The notes under the pieces are model-generated. The model was not told the DNA's origin, did not search any database, and saw nothing but the letters and a program-made list of their open reading frames with translations. A stretch of DNA of 64,000 nt from Macrosoma leucophasiata (lineage: Eukaryota; Arthropoda; Insecta; Lepidoptera; Hedylidae): the NCBI GenBank assembly GCA_036365455.1, contig JAWQUS010000004.1, positions 4,533,501 through 4,597,500 of the forward strand, read 5' to 3'. The stretch's first letter is position 1, and each line of letters starts with the position of its first letter. A program made the position numbers and the translations under genes. Below, one piece after another: positions 12,001-27,000 of the stretch.

Positions 12001-15000
12001 AAGATTTAAGAGTGACTTGCCATGGAGTTTTTTACAGAAAAATTGGTAAGGTTAGGTTGTATATGTAATTATATATTACATTACTGTTATTATTCATTAA
12101 TATAATATAATAAAATACGGGCTGAGACTATTCTGCCAGTAACCGGTTGAATTATTTATTTTAATGGCTGAGTCCATTCTGTCAGTAACCGGATTAATTA
12201 AATAATTTAATAATTCTAGCAACAAATTTTACATGACAAAAAATTAGTAGTAGCTAGTATTTATTAAACCAAAGTTTGGCTCTGGTGCTTTGCCGGCCGA
12301 TACAGCGGCACGCTCATTTCGCTCGCTCGGCTCGCGCGCTGTTTTTACATTTTTTTGTTTTTTTTTTATGTAATTGTAGTGGCAAACAAGCATGCAGTTC
12401 ACATTGATGTTAAGTGATGTCTGCAGCCTATAGACACCCACACAAAGACCAAGGTCAAAATGCAAATGCGTTACCACTCCTGAGGCCTAAGGTGTTATGC
12501 CTCTGTGCCGGAAATTACAGGGCCGTACATTACCACCTGACCGGAACACGATAGTGCTGAACACTACCATTTAGCGGCAAGTAAATCAGGTAATGCGGTG
12601 GTGCCTACGCCCGCGAGCTCCGTCACTGGAGCTCTACCACCAGTAAAACATATACATACCAGTATTACATAATTATACAACCTAACCTAACCAATTTTTC
12701 AGAAGGAGACGCCATGGTAGTCACTCGTAAATCTTTTATTAGAACAGTACGTAGTACATGATAACGATCTGAGGTGACACCTTGCAATTGAGATCGTTTC
12801 ACGTACTAACAAAAGATTTTAGCTGGACAAATGACTATATATCTATTAGTCATCCGGTCACTGGCAGAATAGTCACTTCGATAGAGAAAATACCGGGAAC
12901 AAATAGGCGGTTCCGTTTTTAAATTGATTTGTCTGATATTTATGTGAGACGTTCCTTACTGACTTTTACTTACGACGTGATACGAGTTACTTATTATTCA
13001 TCCCGTTCACTACCGTCATTGTTCGGTTGAAAGACAGTTTATGTATTTATCTTACGTGAAAATTAAAAAACCCAAGAAAATAATATTATACCTTATGCCA
13101 AATAGTTTAACTTTTAATTCACAATGGCGTAACTTTAATTCGCTTCATACGCGAACATCGTTTGAAACAAAGGAAGAAAATTAAACGACAAAGTATGGTA
13201 AACATAAAACAAGAACTAGTCGAGTAGACTCTCTTTATAATGGAATTTGTTCTCGCGTATTATTCTTGCTTTAAAGTCTATTGCGATCTAACCTTTTATT
13301 TACTTACGATAATGGGGTCTCTTATGTAAGTACTTACATATAAAATTGAACCATCTGTCATTATATCAGACACAGTTCTTTGCAGCAACTTAACTTATTT
13401 ATACGATTTGTTGAATAATGAATGGACATGTTTTGTATGGCCCTGTAATTTCCGGCACAGAGGTATAACACGTTAGGCCTCAGGAGTGGTAGCGCATCTG
13501 CATTATGACCTTGGTCTTTCTGTGGGTTATAGACACCCAGACTGCAGTCGTCACTTAACATCAACGTGAACTGCAAGTTTGTTTACCACTTCCATTACAT
13601 AAAAAAAATTGTTTAGTATATTATTATTTAGCTAGCGACCCGCTCCGGCTTCCCACGGGTAACATTTATCATATTGTGGGGACGCGCCCGACTTCTTTGA
13701 CAAAAACCGTGACATCACGGTAAATATAGAGTTGAGGGTTTAAGTACGATATTGATAAATTATAGATATATACCTTCCTCAGAAAACCCTCTTGCCAACA
13801 TTTTAAACAGGAACAAAATCAGTTCACGACGTTCCGAGATCAACGCATAAGTAATGTACATACAGACAGAGAAAATAGAGGGACTTTACTATTATAATAA
13901 AAATAAAATACGCTTACACTCACAGCCCTACAGTACGTCTAAACCCATATAAGGTAGTGGTGTAAGGTATGTCGTGTTAGGTGTTTAAAAAATATGAGGA
14001 AAGGAGGTGGCATCTCTTACGGAACATGATAATGGATCAATTTTATACGTACCTACATATTTGGTCAATTTTGGTCTCATCTGTACCTACGTATTAAATT
14101 GAACAGTCTGTTTGTCTATTGACTTAAATTCTTTGGAAGATCCACTTATTTAATTCACATGGTTTGTTTTAAAATTCACTGCGTCTGTTCTAGTATTCTG
14201 TCATAAAAAATAATTAAAGTAATAAGCAGTGACAATAATAGGCAATTAAGTCGGCTAAAAGACGCTTCTGGTGCGCTTAACGGGATAATAAAGACTTAAA
14301 AACATCACGACACCTAAACAGGACGAGTTCTTTAAAGTTACAATGATTCCGTTCCATACTTTCGCGGTACGGGTCTATAACATAAATATGTCGTTTATGT
14401 GATCGGGCTAGTCTCCAACTTAATACGTATGTTAGTCTATAATTAAACGTTTCCACTTACAATAAGCTTCAGGATCTTTCAGGTTCGGGGCAGGTTGTAA
14501 AGTATTGTTGGCCTTTGGACCGCCGTTCAAAGCGTTCGTCCTGAATGAATACCATCTCTGAATGTTGTTCCTGAAATTAAGATCACGTGACGTGTAATTA
14601 AAATATCAAAGGGTTCGCTTGAAATTAACATTTCGCTACGTTCTCGTTTGTTTTATGTTTTCTATTCATTTAATTGAGGAAATGACGAAGTGAGTAAAAC
14701 ATTTTAGGGTCACATAATAATACAGTAACAGAGCAGAGCAGCTTGTGGTGAGCTGTTGGTGAGTAGTGAAACCACCCTCTACCATCATCTCGAGTTCCTC
14801 CGAGAGAACAGGACTCTGCTTTGTCCGCCGCACGGTCGTACGGCCGGATAGAGTATCAGGTTTCTCGCCTCTGGCTTGCCTTCATTGCCCGGTCAGAGTG
14901 GGGCGCTTAAGGCATGGCATTTGTAGAAATTTAGAGAATAGGCCGTAATCTCAATTTCTACAAGAGCCATACACTCGGAGGCGGAATTGGTGGAAGCTGG

Positions 15001-18000
15001 GAATGGGCTTCCCCGGGGAGATTACCCCCTCTATTACGCCATTAGTGGAGATGGAAGTGACTAATGGCGTCTCAGCTAGAGATTACTCGCAATGGTCAGT
15101 GCCGTATGTCTTGTCCCCTCCCCGCCTCACACGCCAGTGTTACCTCCCGTTGACTATAGGGTTGGCCATTTGGGCGGCTTACCAAGGAGAGGCGAGTCAC
15201 CACATGCCTAACGTAGGATTCAATAATATGAGATTTTGAATACAGGCAGGTGGCGGATCTCAATACTCAGCCAATAAGTCCCCCCAGTTCACCTAGTTTG
15301 GCAAGTTAATTCTCATTACAATAATCATCTGTAAAAATATGCATTAAATTAATTGAGCAATTTGAAGAAAAACACTATTTTTTTTATTTCACTCACTTTT
15401 TAGTTTTCATATCCAGACTATCATCGTCGTCATCCTGGTCACCATCCTGCGATCTGGACCCGGCTGAGTTTGGACTGCTGTCTAATTCCGAACTCCTCGA
15501 CGCTGATTTATCCCTCTTCAAACTTCGATCGCGAAATCTGAACACAAAGGTATTTGTTGAAACTGCCCCAGTAGTAGTAGTAGGTAATGGCCTGCTACAA
15601 CTACGTTATAGTTGTAGCAAGCCATTACCTACTACTACGCTGGGTTCGATTCCCAGGTCGGGGGCTATTAGAGACAAGGGTGTAAAACCCTTTATCTCTA
15701 GTTCTATCGGGATTTTTAAATTTTTTGGAACTGTCCCAGCACCTTGGAGCTTGGTAATGTGCCCGACAGGCTCTTCACCTGTTACATGGGCCAAAACGTA
15801 ACCGGCGAATCGTGGATGTTTGCATGTAATGCCTGAATGCATGGAATTACCTCTGCCTACACCTTCGGGGATATCAGGCGTAATGTTGCGTTTTGTTGAA
15901 ATTTAAACATACTTTTGAATTCAAGATTTACATTGTAAGTAAATGAATATTGGAATCTGGAGTGCCGAAATCGTTTTGAAAACTGAAATAACTTTGCCTG
16001 ACCAATAAGGCAAAGTTATTAGTCAGTCAAATTTATTTCTTGGATTATCTTTTACTTGCCTAAAGTGATGTGACTTTGTTTAGAAAAAAAAAGCCTTTTA
16101 ATTACTGTCTAGTATTTAACGTAGATATCGCTCGAGTGGTAGTTTCTCAAGGGTTGCTTTTAAGATAAACACTTTTAAATTATAAACCTACCCATAAGTT
16201 ATTTTCACAAACTGCCAGTGCTAAGCCCATAGGAACGAGCTGTGGTGTCACTTTTTTATCGTGCTTGTATGAGAGATACATTTCTATAGAATAACTTATT
16301 CGTAGATCTACGTATAGAATATATACATACAACTAAACAGGGTTCACCGGCCAATATGGCAAAAGCAGAACATGTTACGCTTCAACTATTACAAAGCGCA
16401 TTAGCATTCGAATAACTTATACAAGCGTCATTGTGTCCACAATTAGCGAGAAACAGTCGTTTAATGGTAATGGAGACTGGTTTGGTGATTAGTCCATGTA
16501 ATCGCTTGCTTTCAAAACAGCGGATGGATTGCCGATGCTTTGTGCAAGTCGTTAGGTGAGATACAGTGTAATGAAGATTAAGGGCGTTGATAAATGTTGT
16601 ATAAGACTAGTATGGTCAGTTTTAGTAATGAACTTCTTAGTCTTAAACCCTGATACTGGTTTGGATATCTTGCAAGTTCTAGTAATTTGCCGGAATTTGC
16701 CAATAGAGTAAACGTAACTTCACGCCTGTAATCCCCGAAGGGGTAGGCAGAAGTAAATGCATGCATTCAAGCATACATGCATATACCCACGACTTGCCGG
16801 TTACGTTTTGGCCAATGTAACAGGTGGCAAACCTGTTGCCATCTCCGGGCACATTACCAAAATCCGAGGTACTGGGAAACTTCCAGAAAATGGAAAAATC
16901 CCAATAGAACCAGAGATAAAGGATTTTAAACCGTTATCTCTGATAGTCTCCGACCCGGGAATCGAACCCAGGACCCTCAGCGCAGAAATAGTAGCCTGCA
17001 ACCACTACGCTACTGAGGCTACTGAGCCAACAGAGAAGCAAAACAAATTAAGCCTCCAGAGTGACATCACATCACTTCTGAGATCTTGAGTTGGAGTAAA
17101 TAGACTAGACACAGATTTAACTTCAATGTGAACTGCATGCTTGATTGACTTTTCTTACGAAATTTACGTATTAACATTATTTGATAAGTTTTCCAGTACC
17201 AGGAGTTTGGTAATGTGCCCGGAGATGTCAACAGGTTCGCCACCTGTTTCGTCATGGACCAAATGGTAACCGGCGTATCGTGGATGTTTGCATCAATGCT
17301 TGAATGCATTTCCCTCTGCCTATCCCTTACGGGATTACAGGCGTGAAATTATGTTATGTTCAACTAAAGTGCTTATCAGGTACGTTTTATACACTTACTT
17401 CTGTCCATCTTTTCCTAAATTCAACGAACTGGTTCTGATCGCCTGTCTTCTGTGGGCAGTGTGGCCGGGAGATTTCTGCACCTCGCGAAGTATCTCCGGA
17501 TCAGCTTTTAATTCAACTGGAGATGGTGGTTCAACGTACACCTGGAATCATTTATGCATGATAATTGTACAATAACTTAACTTAAAAATGAAATTCCGGA
17601 TCGAAATTTGGTCTCCTTGTCTCTGATAAATTATGCTTTCTCGAAGAATCTGGAATCTCCAGCAGCACATTTCTTACTTATTATAGCAGACGTTGTAAAT
17701 ACTTGGAATTAATCATCTTAAGAACTTTAACATTATTGCTCAAAATATATTGAGAATAACCTACCTCCGTATTATGATGAGTATTATGCTCCTTATAATA
17801 ATTATGCCGCCAGCTCGCCGGCTGGCATTCCGAGTCACTTAGCGCGCTCGAATCGTCGCTCTTCAGTCCTCTATGAAACATTCTCTTAGCTCTACCTAAT
17901 TTAGACTTAGAACTCTTATTGCTTGACCCCATGCTGCCATCGGACGCGTAACTAGAACTGTCATCGCCAAAGGGTGCATGTAGAACGAAGGACTGTTCCA

Positions 18001-21000
18001 AAGGCGCTATTGGTGATGGAGGCATTATAGTCATTGGAGAAGGTGGCTGTGTTCTGATTGCCGGAGCATGGACGGGTGAACTGTGGAAGTCTGGGAAAGG
18101 AAACGCCGTGGGTGTTGTCGGTGTCATGTCTATGTAGTTCAAGTCTGGATATTTGTCCTGTTGGACGTCCAGGAAGTGTGGTGAGGATACGATGACTTCC
18201 GTTCGATTTTGGCGTTTTCTTCTTCGTGTTTTTAAGGATTCCACTCGTCGGAGAAACGCTTTGGCTCCATCTCTTAGTCTTTCGGAGCCGGTTCTTCTGA
18301 ATCTTGTGCCTGTCTCCTCTTCATCTTCTTTGTCGCTTGGGAGTTGTATCATCGTCTGTTGCCCTGGTACTGTTAATCTGTAACAAAATAATATATTAGG
18401 TAAGACGATTGTACAATTGTAAAATTATTTAAACAAATAGTTATTTGTTTATGTTTTCAATAAAGTATAAATTTAATAACCTATAAATAAATAAATTATA
18501 ATATGGAAATTCAAAGGCCAAATCCATTTGTCATCGCTAAAGTTAATTCCGAAATAAAAATGGTGTTAAATTTAAAATTAGGAAGCAACAATTAAGAGAA
18601 TACATTTTTTTTTATGTAATCGAAGTGGCAGACAAGCATGCAGTTCACATTGATGTTAAGTGATGACTGCAGCCTATAGACACCCACACAAAGACCGAGA
18701 TAAAAATGCCGATGCGTTACCACTGCTGAGGCCTAAGGTGTTATGCCTCTGTGCCGGAAATTACAAGGCCATACATAACCACCTGACCGGAAAAAGATAG
18801 TGCTGAACACTACCATTTAACGGCAAGTATATTAGGTAATGTCACTGGAGCTCTCCCACCAGTAAAATTGGAGATTACAGAGAGACAGTATTTTCTATTT
18901 TGTAAAAATAAACTCAACAAAAAACACCCAAAATTCGTACAAAAGTCAGCTTATACCTTTCTTAACTCAAAGACACTAATCTAATTGGATTTATAACATG
19001 AAAGATGGCCAATTAGAGGTACATCTAATCCTCATTCATGTTACTTTATTTGTTGCTTACTTAAAAGCAGAACTTATTTCATCGATCAAATCATTGTATA
19101 AGTCGTTTCAAATATACCTCATGTCGTTGGGATGGCAATTGGGGTTTTAAATCTGCCCCATTTATTTTCACACAAAGATTGGCTTTAATTTTCTAGCTAA
19201 TTGCATTATTTTAAGAAAAATAATTGTTTTTGCTGTTGTCTTTCTATCATCTTCCTTTCATTATGATTTCCTTTTGATACTAGGTACACTTTTCTTACTC
19301 GGCATCTTAAGCAAATACAAGATAATGGAAAAAAATCGTGGCAAAATATTAAGTACAAATAATAGAAAAAATAGCTAAATTAGTAAATTTATGTTCAGTA
19401 TAATCGGTACAACTTGCACCCGCATCGATGAAACATCGAATAATTTACAGATTTCCAAAAGCGCACTTTCACTAATATCCAGATTGGGAGATTAGTTTCA
19501 TGTTTACATAGCCTGATAGTGTTTGTCCAGTTAACGTTGGAACACAGCCACTAGGACACTAGGTCCGGGAAGTTTGTAATTGATGGAAACAAAGTTGGCA
19601 GGCAAAGTTTTGCAGACACAAGGAAATTTCAACTTGTAACTCTCGATTTAGCATTTTAAGATCGAACTTTACTATCCACTCTATTGGTTAAACTCCGTTT
19701 TATGCCGTGCTGTGTTAAGTAGATGTTTTTTATACAGTTTCTGAAGAAAAGTCACATATTTTCTTATTTTATGCGAGTGAAGTTCAGTTCAGGACGTTCA
19801 CTTTGATGATAATTTAATGGTGACGGTGTATACTACTTCCATAAGTAAAACTATGAAAACAAGAGATTTTAATTTCTTCTCAGTATAAGTGTCTGTTCCG
19901 ACTCCTGAGGCCTGAGTTCTTTTTGCCTTTATTCTAGAAACTAGCTGTCCCGGCAAACTTCGTATTGCCTCACAAAGAAATAATGTGTCCAAGGTTTAAA
20001 ATAAAATACGCTTACACTCACAGGAGCGTCTCCTCTCCTCTCCTCTCAATCTATCTACTGTGTCACCACGCCACGCCACCATTTTTACTTTTTCGTGTAT
20101 AGGAATACTTTTACAAAATTTGAACAGAGCGTCATTATAACTTTCAAATTGGGATTTAATTTTTGTAGGCAAAATTGTTTTTAATAGTCGTATCTGCAAA
20201 TTGTATATTTTATGCAGATACGATGGAAATGTCCAACCATAACTACTGAGGCCATAGGATATTATGCTTTCTGCAAGGGCTGTATACATATCTAGTAATA
20301 TTGGAAAAGGTATTCGGTACTTCAAAATGCTGAATTTCGCTAATATGGCACGCAGTTTGCTGCATACTGTATTAATGTGGGTAGCCCAATTAAACCTGGC
20401 GTCTATAGTTAAACCAAGGTAGGTTATTTGTGAGACCTTGTCAATGCATTTGCGCTTACAATACAAATTATTTTCATGCAGGCATCTATGATCGTGTGCA
20501 ATCAAATCAATATCAGTAGTGGTGTTAATTTTATTATATGCTGATATATGCATTACCTTGGTTTTTTGTGTATTAATAACCAGACCTGCATCATGTGACC
20601 ATTTTAAGAGCATTGTGGGTGTTTTAATGCTAAATTATAGCGGCCCGCCCCGGCTTTGCGCGGTGCTATGTTGCATTGATGATTTGATTTTTTACACCTT
20701 GTGTCCGAAAAATCCAAATATCTTACGGAACCCAATTTTTTTCCAAAATAAAATATAGTCTATGTTTAAAATCGGTCCAGTAGTTTTTGAGCCTATTCAT
20801 TACAACCAAACAAACAAACAAAGTTTTCCTCTTTATAATATTAGTGTAGAAGTGTAGATTATCGGGTTACAATATTACTGGATGTACTCGTAATATTGCT
20901 AAAAGGTAGTGTGTGCGCTACGTACGCAGTGCGTCTTTTGGTGTTATGATTACAATTGGTTATTAACATACATCTGTAAGCAAGTAACCCTTTATTGTTG

Positions 21001-24000
21001 GTACTTACACCAAATCACAAACAATAAGAAATAGGTAGTTAGTAAGATTTGTAAGAAAAGAAAGCAGAAAGATGTTGTCGAATTATGAACCGAAATAATA
21101 ATACATTTACCAATAACTAAAAAAAAAATACGCTTACATTTACAGCCCCATACTACGTATAAACCTATGTCGTTGGTGCCGTTGTTGTGCCATACACAAC
21201 ACAGATCTACACAAACACCCAGACCCGAAACAACTATCTGTAGGCTATAAACATTTGTCCCGGTGCGGAGATCGAACCCGCGACCCTTCGAATCTAACGG
21301 TCATCTTCCACTGCCTTACTAACATTTTCATATTTAATTAAGGTCGCCTGTTATCACAATGAATTAACTTTTGCTTTTGACGCTAAGAGCGCCAAATAGC
21401 AAAATACCAAGAAATTTGAATTTCCGATGGAATGTCGGCAAGTTACCAAACTTTTGGCTCAAGCTTTTGTTAAGTGGTGAGTTATACAAGCTCGCTTCAG
21501 TTTAATTTTGTTAAAGTTTGGTGTAAATCACTTATTGAGAAGCGAAAAGCTGTAGCTTAACGATGACACGTTTTAAAAGTAGTTTCGTGCAGTGCTTTTT
21601 TTCAGAATTTATCAATTCAGTTAAAGTTTTTTAATTGGAATTACGAAAATAAACAACGTACTTTTTAAAATTTTTCCTTCCCTAGGGAAAAAGGCTTATC
21701 CTTAAATGATCCTCGTGTGTCTGTCTGATTGTCAAAACCAATTTACTTCAACGGGTAAAGCAAACTGCTCCGATTGAGTTCAGATATGTTAGACACATAT
21801 TATTAAAAATTTACAAGCAGTCGTGTTGTATGCTGCTTCCCAAATAATCCACTCAAAATTCACTCGTAAAAAATAATTAATATTTACATTATCTCTTGCA
21901 TTTTGAATTATCATTTCCGCCGATATAATTAAAAGTAACGTTTTTAATTTCATCTCTATGATTAACGTGTGTGAAAAGCACATTTGCTGCCCATTACCGC
22001 CGGGTGTACATTTTAACAATTAATCTTACAATGTGCCTATCTATCTATCCGCTCTAAAAAACTTAACGCCCTTTATTTGGGTTATTGGAACTGACGCAAT
22101 GAGTTAGGGTATGGTCTGAGTTACAGCGGCGGTATTAATTTTTCTACGGATACGCTGACGTTTGATTATATTATGTTATAATATCATCGTGGATATAATA
22201 CATGATCGTTTGAATATATCTCATTAGATGAAGAAAAGCTTTGACATCGAACCTGCAGGGCGCAATTATATTGTGATTTTGTAAAAGTAGCCAGCTCTTT
22301 GGTCACACTCTTTAGCCAAAGAGCTTTTGAAATGGTAGGATCCTACGTTTTTTATATGTTATGAAAGTGGTAGACAAGCATATAGTTCACATGAAAGGTA
22401 ACTGAATACTGCAGCCTATAAACATCTACACAAAAACCAAACATCAAAATGCAGATGCAATGCCACCCGTGAGCACACCGAGATAATACTTGTTTTCTTT
22501 AAAATACATTTACTGTAAATGAATTAAACCTACAATTTTATAGTTCGAATATTTAATATTTTTTGAAAAACAAGTTACAGTACATACAGTAAACAGTTGA
22601 TTTTTAACAAGGTCGTGAGGTGAGCTCTTATCCATTTGCCTCCCCAACTTACATGAACTGAAGATTATATTAGTAAAAACGTCTATTTGACTTTCAATCT
22701 TTATAATTTTGAAATGCCATTTGCCAACGATTATTTCTTGCAAAGATTACACCGCTTATCGCTCTCCACCGTCACTCCGCCCTAAGAAACCGTAAAAGCC
22801 TATCATTACTATTTCCTTCGCAATCCAAAAGAAACGTGATAGGTGAAGGGCTAAGTACCCGAATTCTAAGTAGATCGAATAGCCGAACCTTAATTACAGT
22901 TGTTTCGACGTAACATTCGGTCGGTCACGAATCTCATTGTTTATAATGTGTTTCGTAAGATTCGGACATCCAGTGGCATATTGTATGATTTATTGTCTTG
23001 GAGGGCAATTGGATGCATCTTGATTGATGAGATTGTGTTAAGGTTAAAAGGTTCTATGTGTGTGGCAATTTGTGTTTCAAAATAAACAACGCAACGTCGC
23101 GAAACTGTGGGATTAACATTTTATTTTTAAACGTAATTTTACTGGTGATAGAGTTCCAGTGTAGTAGCTCAAGCTTCGGCGTAGGCACCACCACACGAGA
23201 TAGTTAAAAGCATAGGTACAACCATGTTGTAGATAGATCGAAAAACGGAATTATGCCGAATGCACCAGAAACGTAATAAGATCATTCATGTTATTTTAAA
23301 ACGTTCTATAATCAAATTGTACAGTTCATATGTGTTGGGTTCGTGAGCATAAAAAGCAGGAGTGTAACTTTATTAATTGCAACCGCTAGAATAATAGATG
23401 AAAAAAGAAAAAATAAAATAGAATAAACGGTGTAAGTATTTAAGTGTACTTATGTCATACTAAAGAATCTAACCTTTAAACCTTATTGTTCAGAGTCAAA
23501 ATGTGACACACCAAAAACAATTTAATAATATGCACACCTTCCATAATATAATGTAAAACCATGTAACAACTGTGTACCTATGCACATTGAAAAGACAATG
23601 GATATTCATTATAGAAAAGGTCATCACTAAATTACAAAAGGTTAAAAAAAACAATCCACGATTGAACTGTCCATTACAAATTTATTAAATATATTTTGAC
23701 ATATCTTTCTCCTTCTTCTTTTTTAGCAATTGGCTTTCACTGACTTCAAGGGTACCTAATTCTGCCTCATTCTGGGTCAAGTGCACGGGCAAAAATATAT
23801 TCAGCGTTAGATGACATATCGTTCAAATACGCATTGCAAATTTTACATCTATCAAAACGGATCTCGTAAATGAAATAAAATATAATGCATAAAACTTTGC
23901 ACTCTACAGATAGACGTGTAACTCTGGAAAAATGAATAAACATACCTTCCTGCACAGAACATAATAAAACAAACACTATTTCACAATGCTATCGACCTAT

Positions 24001-27000
24001 CCATTACAAATTAATAAAAATGATTTGACATATCGTTAAAATACGCACTTTCGCCATGACACTTAACAACTATTGAACTGGCATTCAGTGTCCGATAAAC
24101 AGACTACCGCAAGTCCATTAAATCCGACAGGCGTCTATGCCACAATTATGACGTGATATCTTCATACTCAAGTAGCATAACTGACAAGTTGGAGATAATT
24201 GATAAATGATAAGCCATTTACAGTTGACCCGGACTCAGGTTTACCGAAACATTTTTAGAATGCAATTAGAATAGATACGGAAAGGTTGGGGAGTTCATAG
24301 TTAATTGGTTGTGCGGCCAAAGAAAGACGCGTTTCTTGCTAAAGGTCTGGTGAAACAGTAAGCGACTGAGCAATAAACGTTTTGATGTTTTAGATTGGAT
24401 CGTGAATAGTGTATTACTCTGTGAAATAGTTGTTTGAGCTTCATTATCTGCTACGATTGATTAGAGAGCAGAATATAATTTAAATTCCATTATTAATGGC
24501 AAGAGTTGTAAGTAAGTTGTTGTTTTATGGCTTGAAAATACGCAAAAAAGGTAGGTATATTTGTCAAAGCACGAAATTACTAAAAATCATTTTTTAACAC
24601 ATACAAATAAATAATTCAAAACTATAACTACTACTCTGGTCTAGTTTGGTACTTATTTCTCTCCGGAGAAAAATAAGCGACGTTGAATCAGCGATATAAT
24701 ATGTTGATAGAAACAAAACATCCTAGAAAAGTGACGAAGCAATTGCAATTAGAAATTGGTCACTTCTCACGAATAAATTTATACTATTAGTTGTATTATG
24801 TAAAAACTCGACAATGCCTGCAATGTTACAGTTCTAAGAAACGCTTTCTGTTTAACATAGCCTTAACCAACTCGGTTACGCAATCAGGGCCAATTATTTG
24901 GTTGTGGGTCTGGAACATTTAGCCGCTCATTAACACGATGGCACCAATGATTGGAGCCATTGTTACTACGTTTTTATTCAGTTGTGGGTGTACTGATTGA
25001 TGTGAACTACATGTAAACTCATGTTTATTAAATGTTATGTTGTATCTACGATCTATGTACCTTTGTGTACTTAACAATAAGTAATACAATAGAGTTTTTA
25101 AACCTCAAGGCACGATGGTTGAGTACTTGTTTGATGATGTACGGCCCTGGAATTTCCGGCACAGAGGCATTACACCTTAGGCCTCGGAAGTGGTAACGCA
25201 TCTGCATTTTGCCCTTGGTCTTTGTGTGTGTGTCTACAGGCTGCAGTCATAACTTAACATCAATGTGAACTGCATGCTTGTTTGCCATTTCCACAACATA
25301 AAAAAATACGTTTGATTTCTGTGCAATGTTTAACATTTTCGCTTATATTTCGGGAAAAGGGAAAGCGGAGTAGGTATACATTTTTACTATTCACAAATTA
25401 CACTTTTTTTTGTTTTAGCAAGAGGTGATAATGTGTGTCTATAAACATTCGTCGGGCACATTTTTAAAGTGCATTGAACATCTCCATTGGAGATACTATT
25501 ATATGCTGAGAATTTATGTAATTACAAAACATCTACAAAGTATTATTTATTTTTAGATTTCCAGATCGAATTCGGTATTTCAGGCTTAGTATTAGCAGCG
25601 AACTGTAGGGTCCACTGCATTAGACGCCATCTAGTGTAACAAAGAGGAAACCACAACTTACACGTACGTACACGTACTTTGTAAAGCTTAAACCACAGTA
25701 CCTACCTTTTTTTTAGACTGTGCTTAAACTATGACGAATGACGCGCTGAATCGCACAAACGAAGTTTTTTTTATAGGACGTACCTACGAAGGCGGCTCGT
25801 CTTGAGAGGGAACTAGTCTACTTCGTAAAAGCAATAGCAGATCGGAGGGGAAAGAAAAAATATATATTTAGTCTCTCAACCGGCGATGCATGCCTATGCC
25901 TACTCCACTTAAACCTTTAACAACAAAATGACACCTGACGTTACTAAAATGTTTTTTTTTTTGTTATGGCATCGCTATTACGCATATTGCCAGTGTCAAG
26001 TAAAACGATATTTCGTATTTATTTAAGCAGCGTAAAAGTTAGTATAATATAGTCATCAAGTATAATATGTAAGTATTAAGTATATAAGTTATCAAGTATA
26101 ATATGTCAGTCAAGTGAGTTACAATCAAGTTATTCGAGTAAAGCGATGGCTACTTTACCAGAACATTTACAATGAAGTTTTGGAGGCAACCTGAAAGGTC
26201 GTGTTTTCGCACTGTTATTCTATTTTACTATACACGGGCACTGTAATAAACTTATATCAAACAAAATGCCACCAACTTTATTCAATATAACTTAAAAATA
26301 CACCAAGAAAATGAAATAAAATAAGAGCACCATACGCCTCTTTCAAGGTTCCCGCCAAAACCTACTAAAATGTTATGTGGTAGTGATTGCCACTACAACA
26401 CTACTATCGAGCCATCGAGGTAGTCAATAAAAGAATAAAACTAAACAAGAATTAATTAAATATAACCTTTGAAGTCTCAATCAGTATTCTCAGAATAAAC
26501 CATTACTCACTAAACCGACGACGCAATACCTTATTTACGTTTGGATAAATATAATCACTGAGTTCTATGGATATTTTCTGAAATCAAAGGCTCTAAACCA
26601 GCAGTCTGTCTGTGCGAGTAATTAAAGAATCTCAATGATTACCTACACAATTTATTAAGCATTTTCCAAGAATATAGCACAATTACTAACTATACGTTGG
26701 TAATTAATTACTTTGAAAATAGTCGCAATTCAGTTTAAGTCTAAGTTTTAATCTTTTGCTACGTTTTGGTCCACACGGCGAGCCTGTTGAAATCTCCGGG
26801 CACATTACCAATCTCCATAGAAGAAAAAAGAAAAAACATTTATTGGTGCAGCCCCCATACCAATATCAGGTACTGTATTGAGAATAAAAACAATAGAGAA
26901 AAAAATAAACATTTACAATACAAGTACATACAACATGTAATGGTAATAATGCACACTAACATCTCGATTAGAAAATCGACTTATAATCATAATACATGAA

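Noticed and set aside
16757..17089. 110-codon plus-strand frame and similar frames with MHAFKHTC-type starts
   Set aside because: The same peptide appears at every SINE-B copy; it is a translation of the repeat.
18352..18352. Translation start of a short cv-c isoform at the methionine MIQLPSDKED
   Set aside because: The frame is open upstream to a good acceptor at 18378-18379 and joins the previous exon in phase, so it is not needed as a start; an alternative start cannot be excluded without RNA data.
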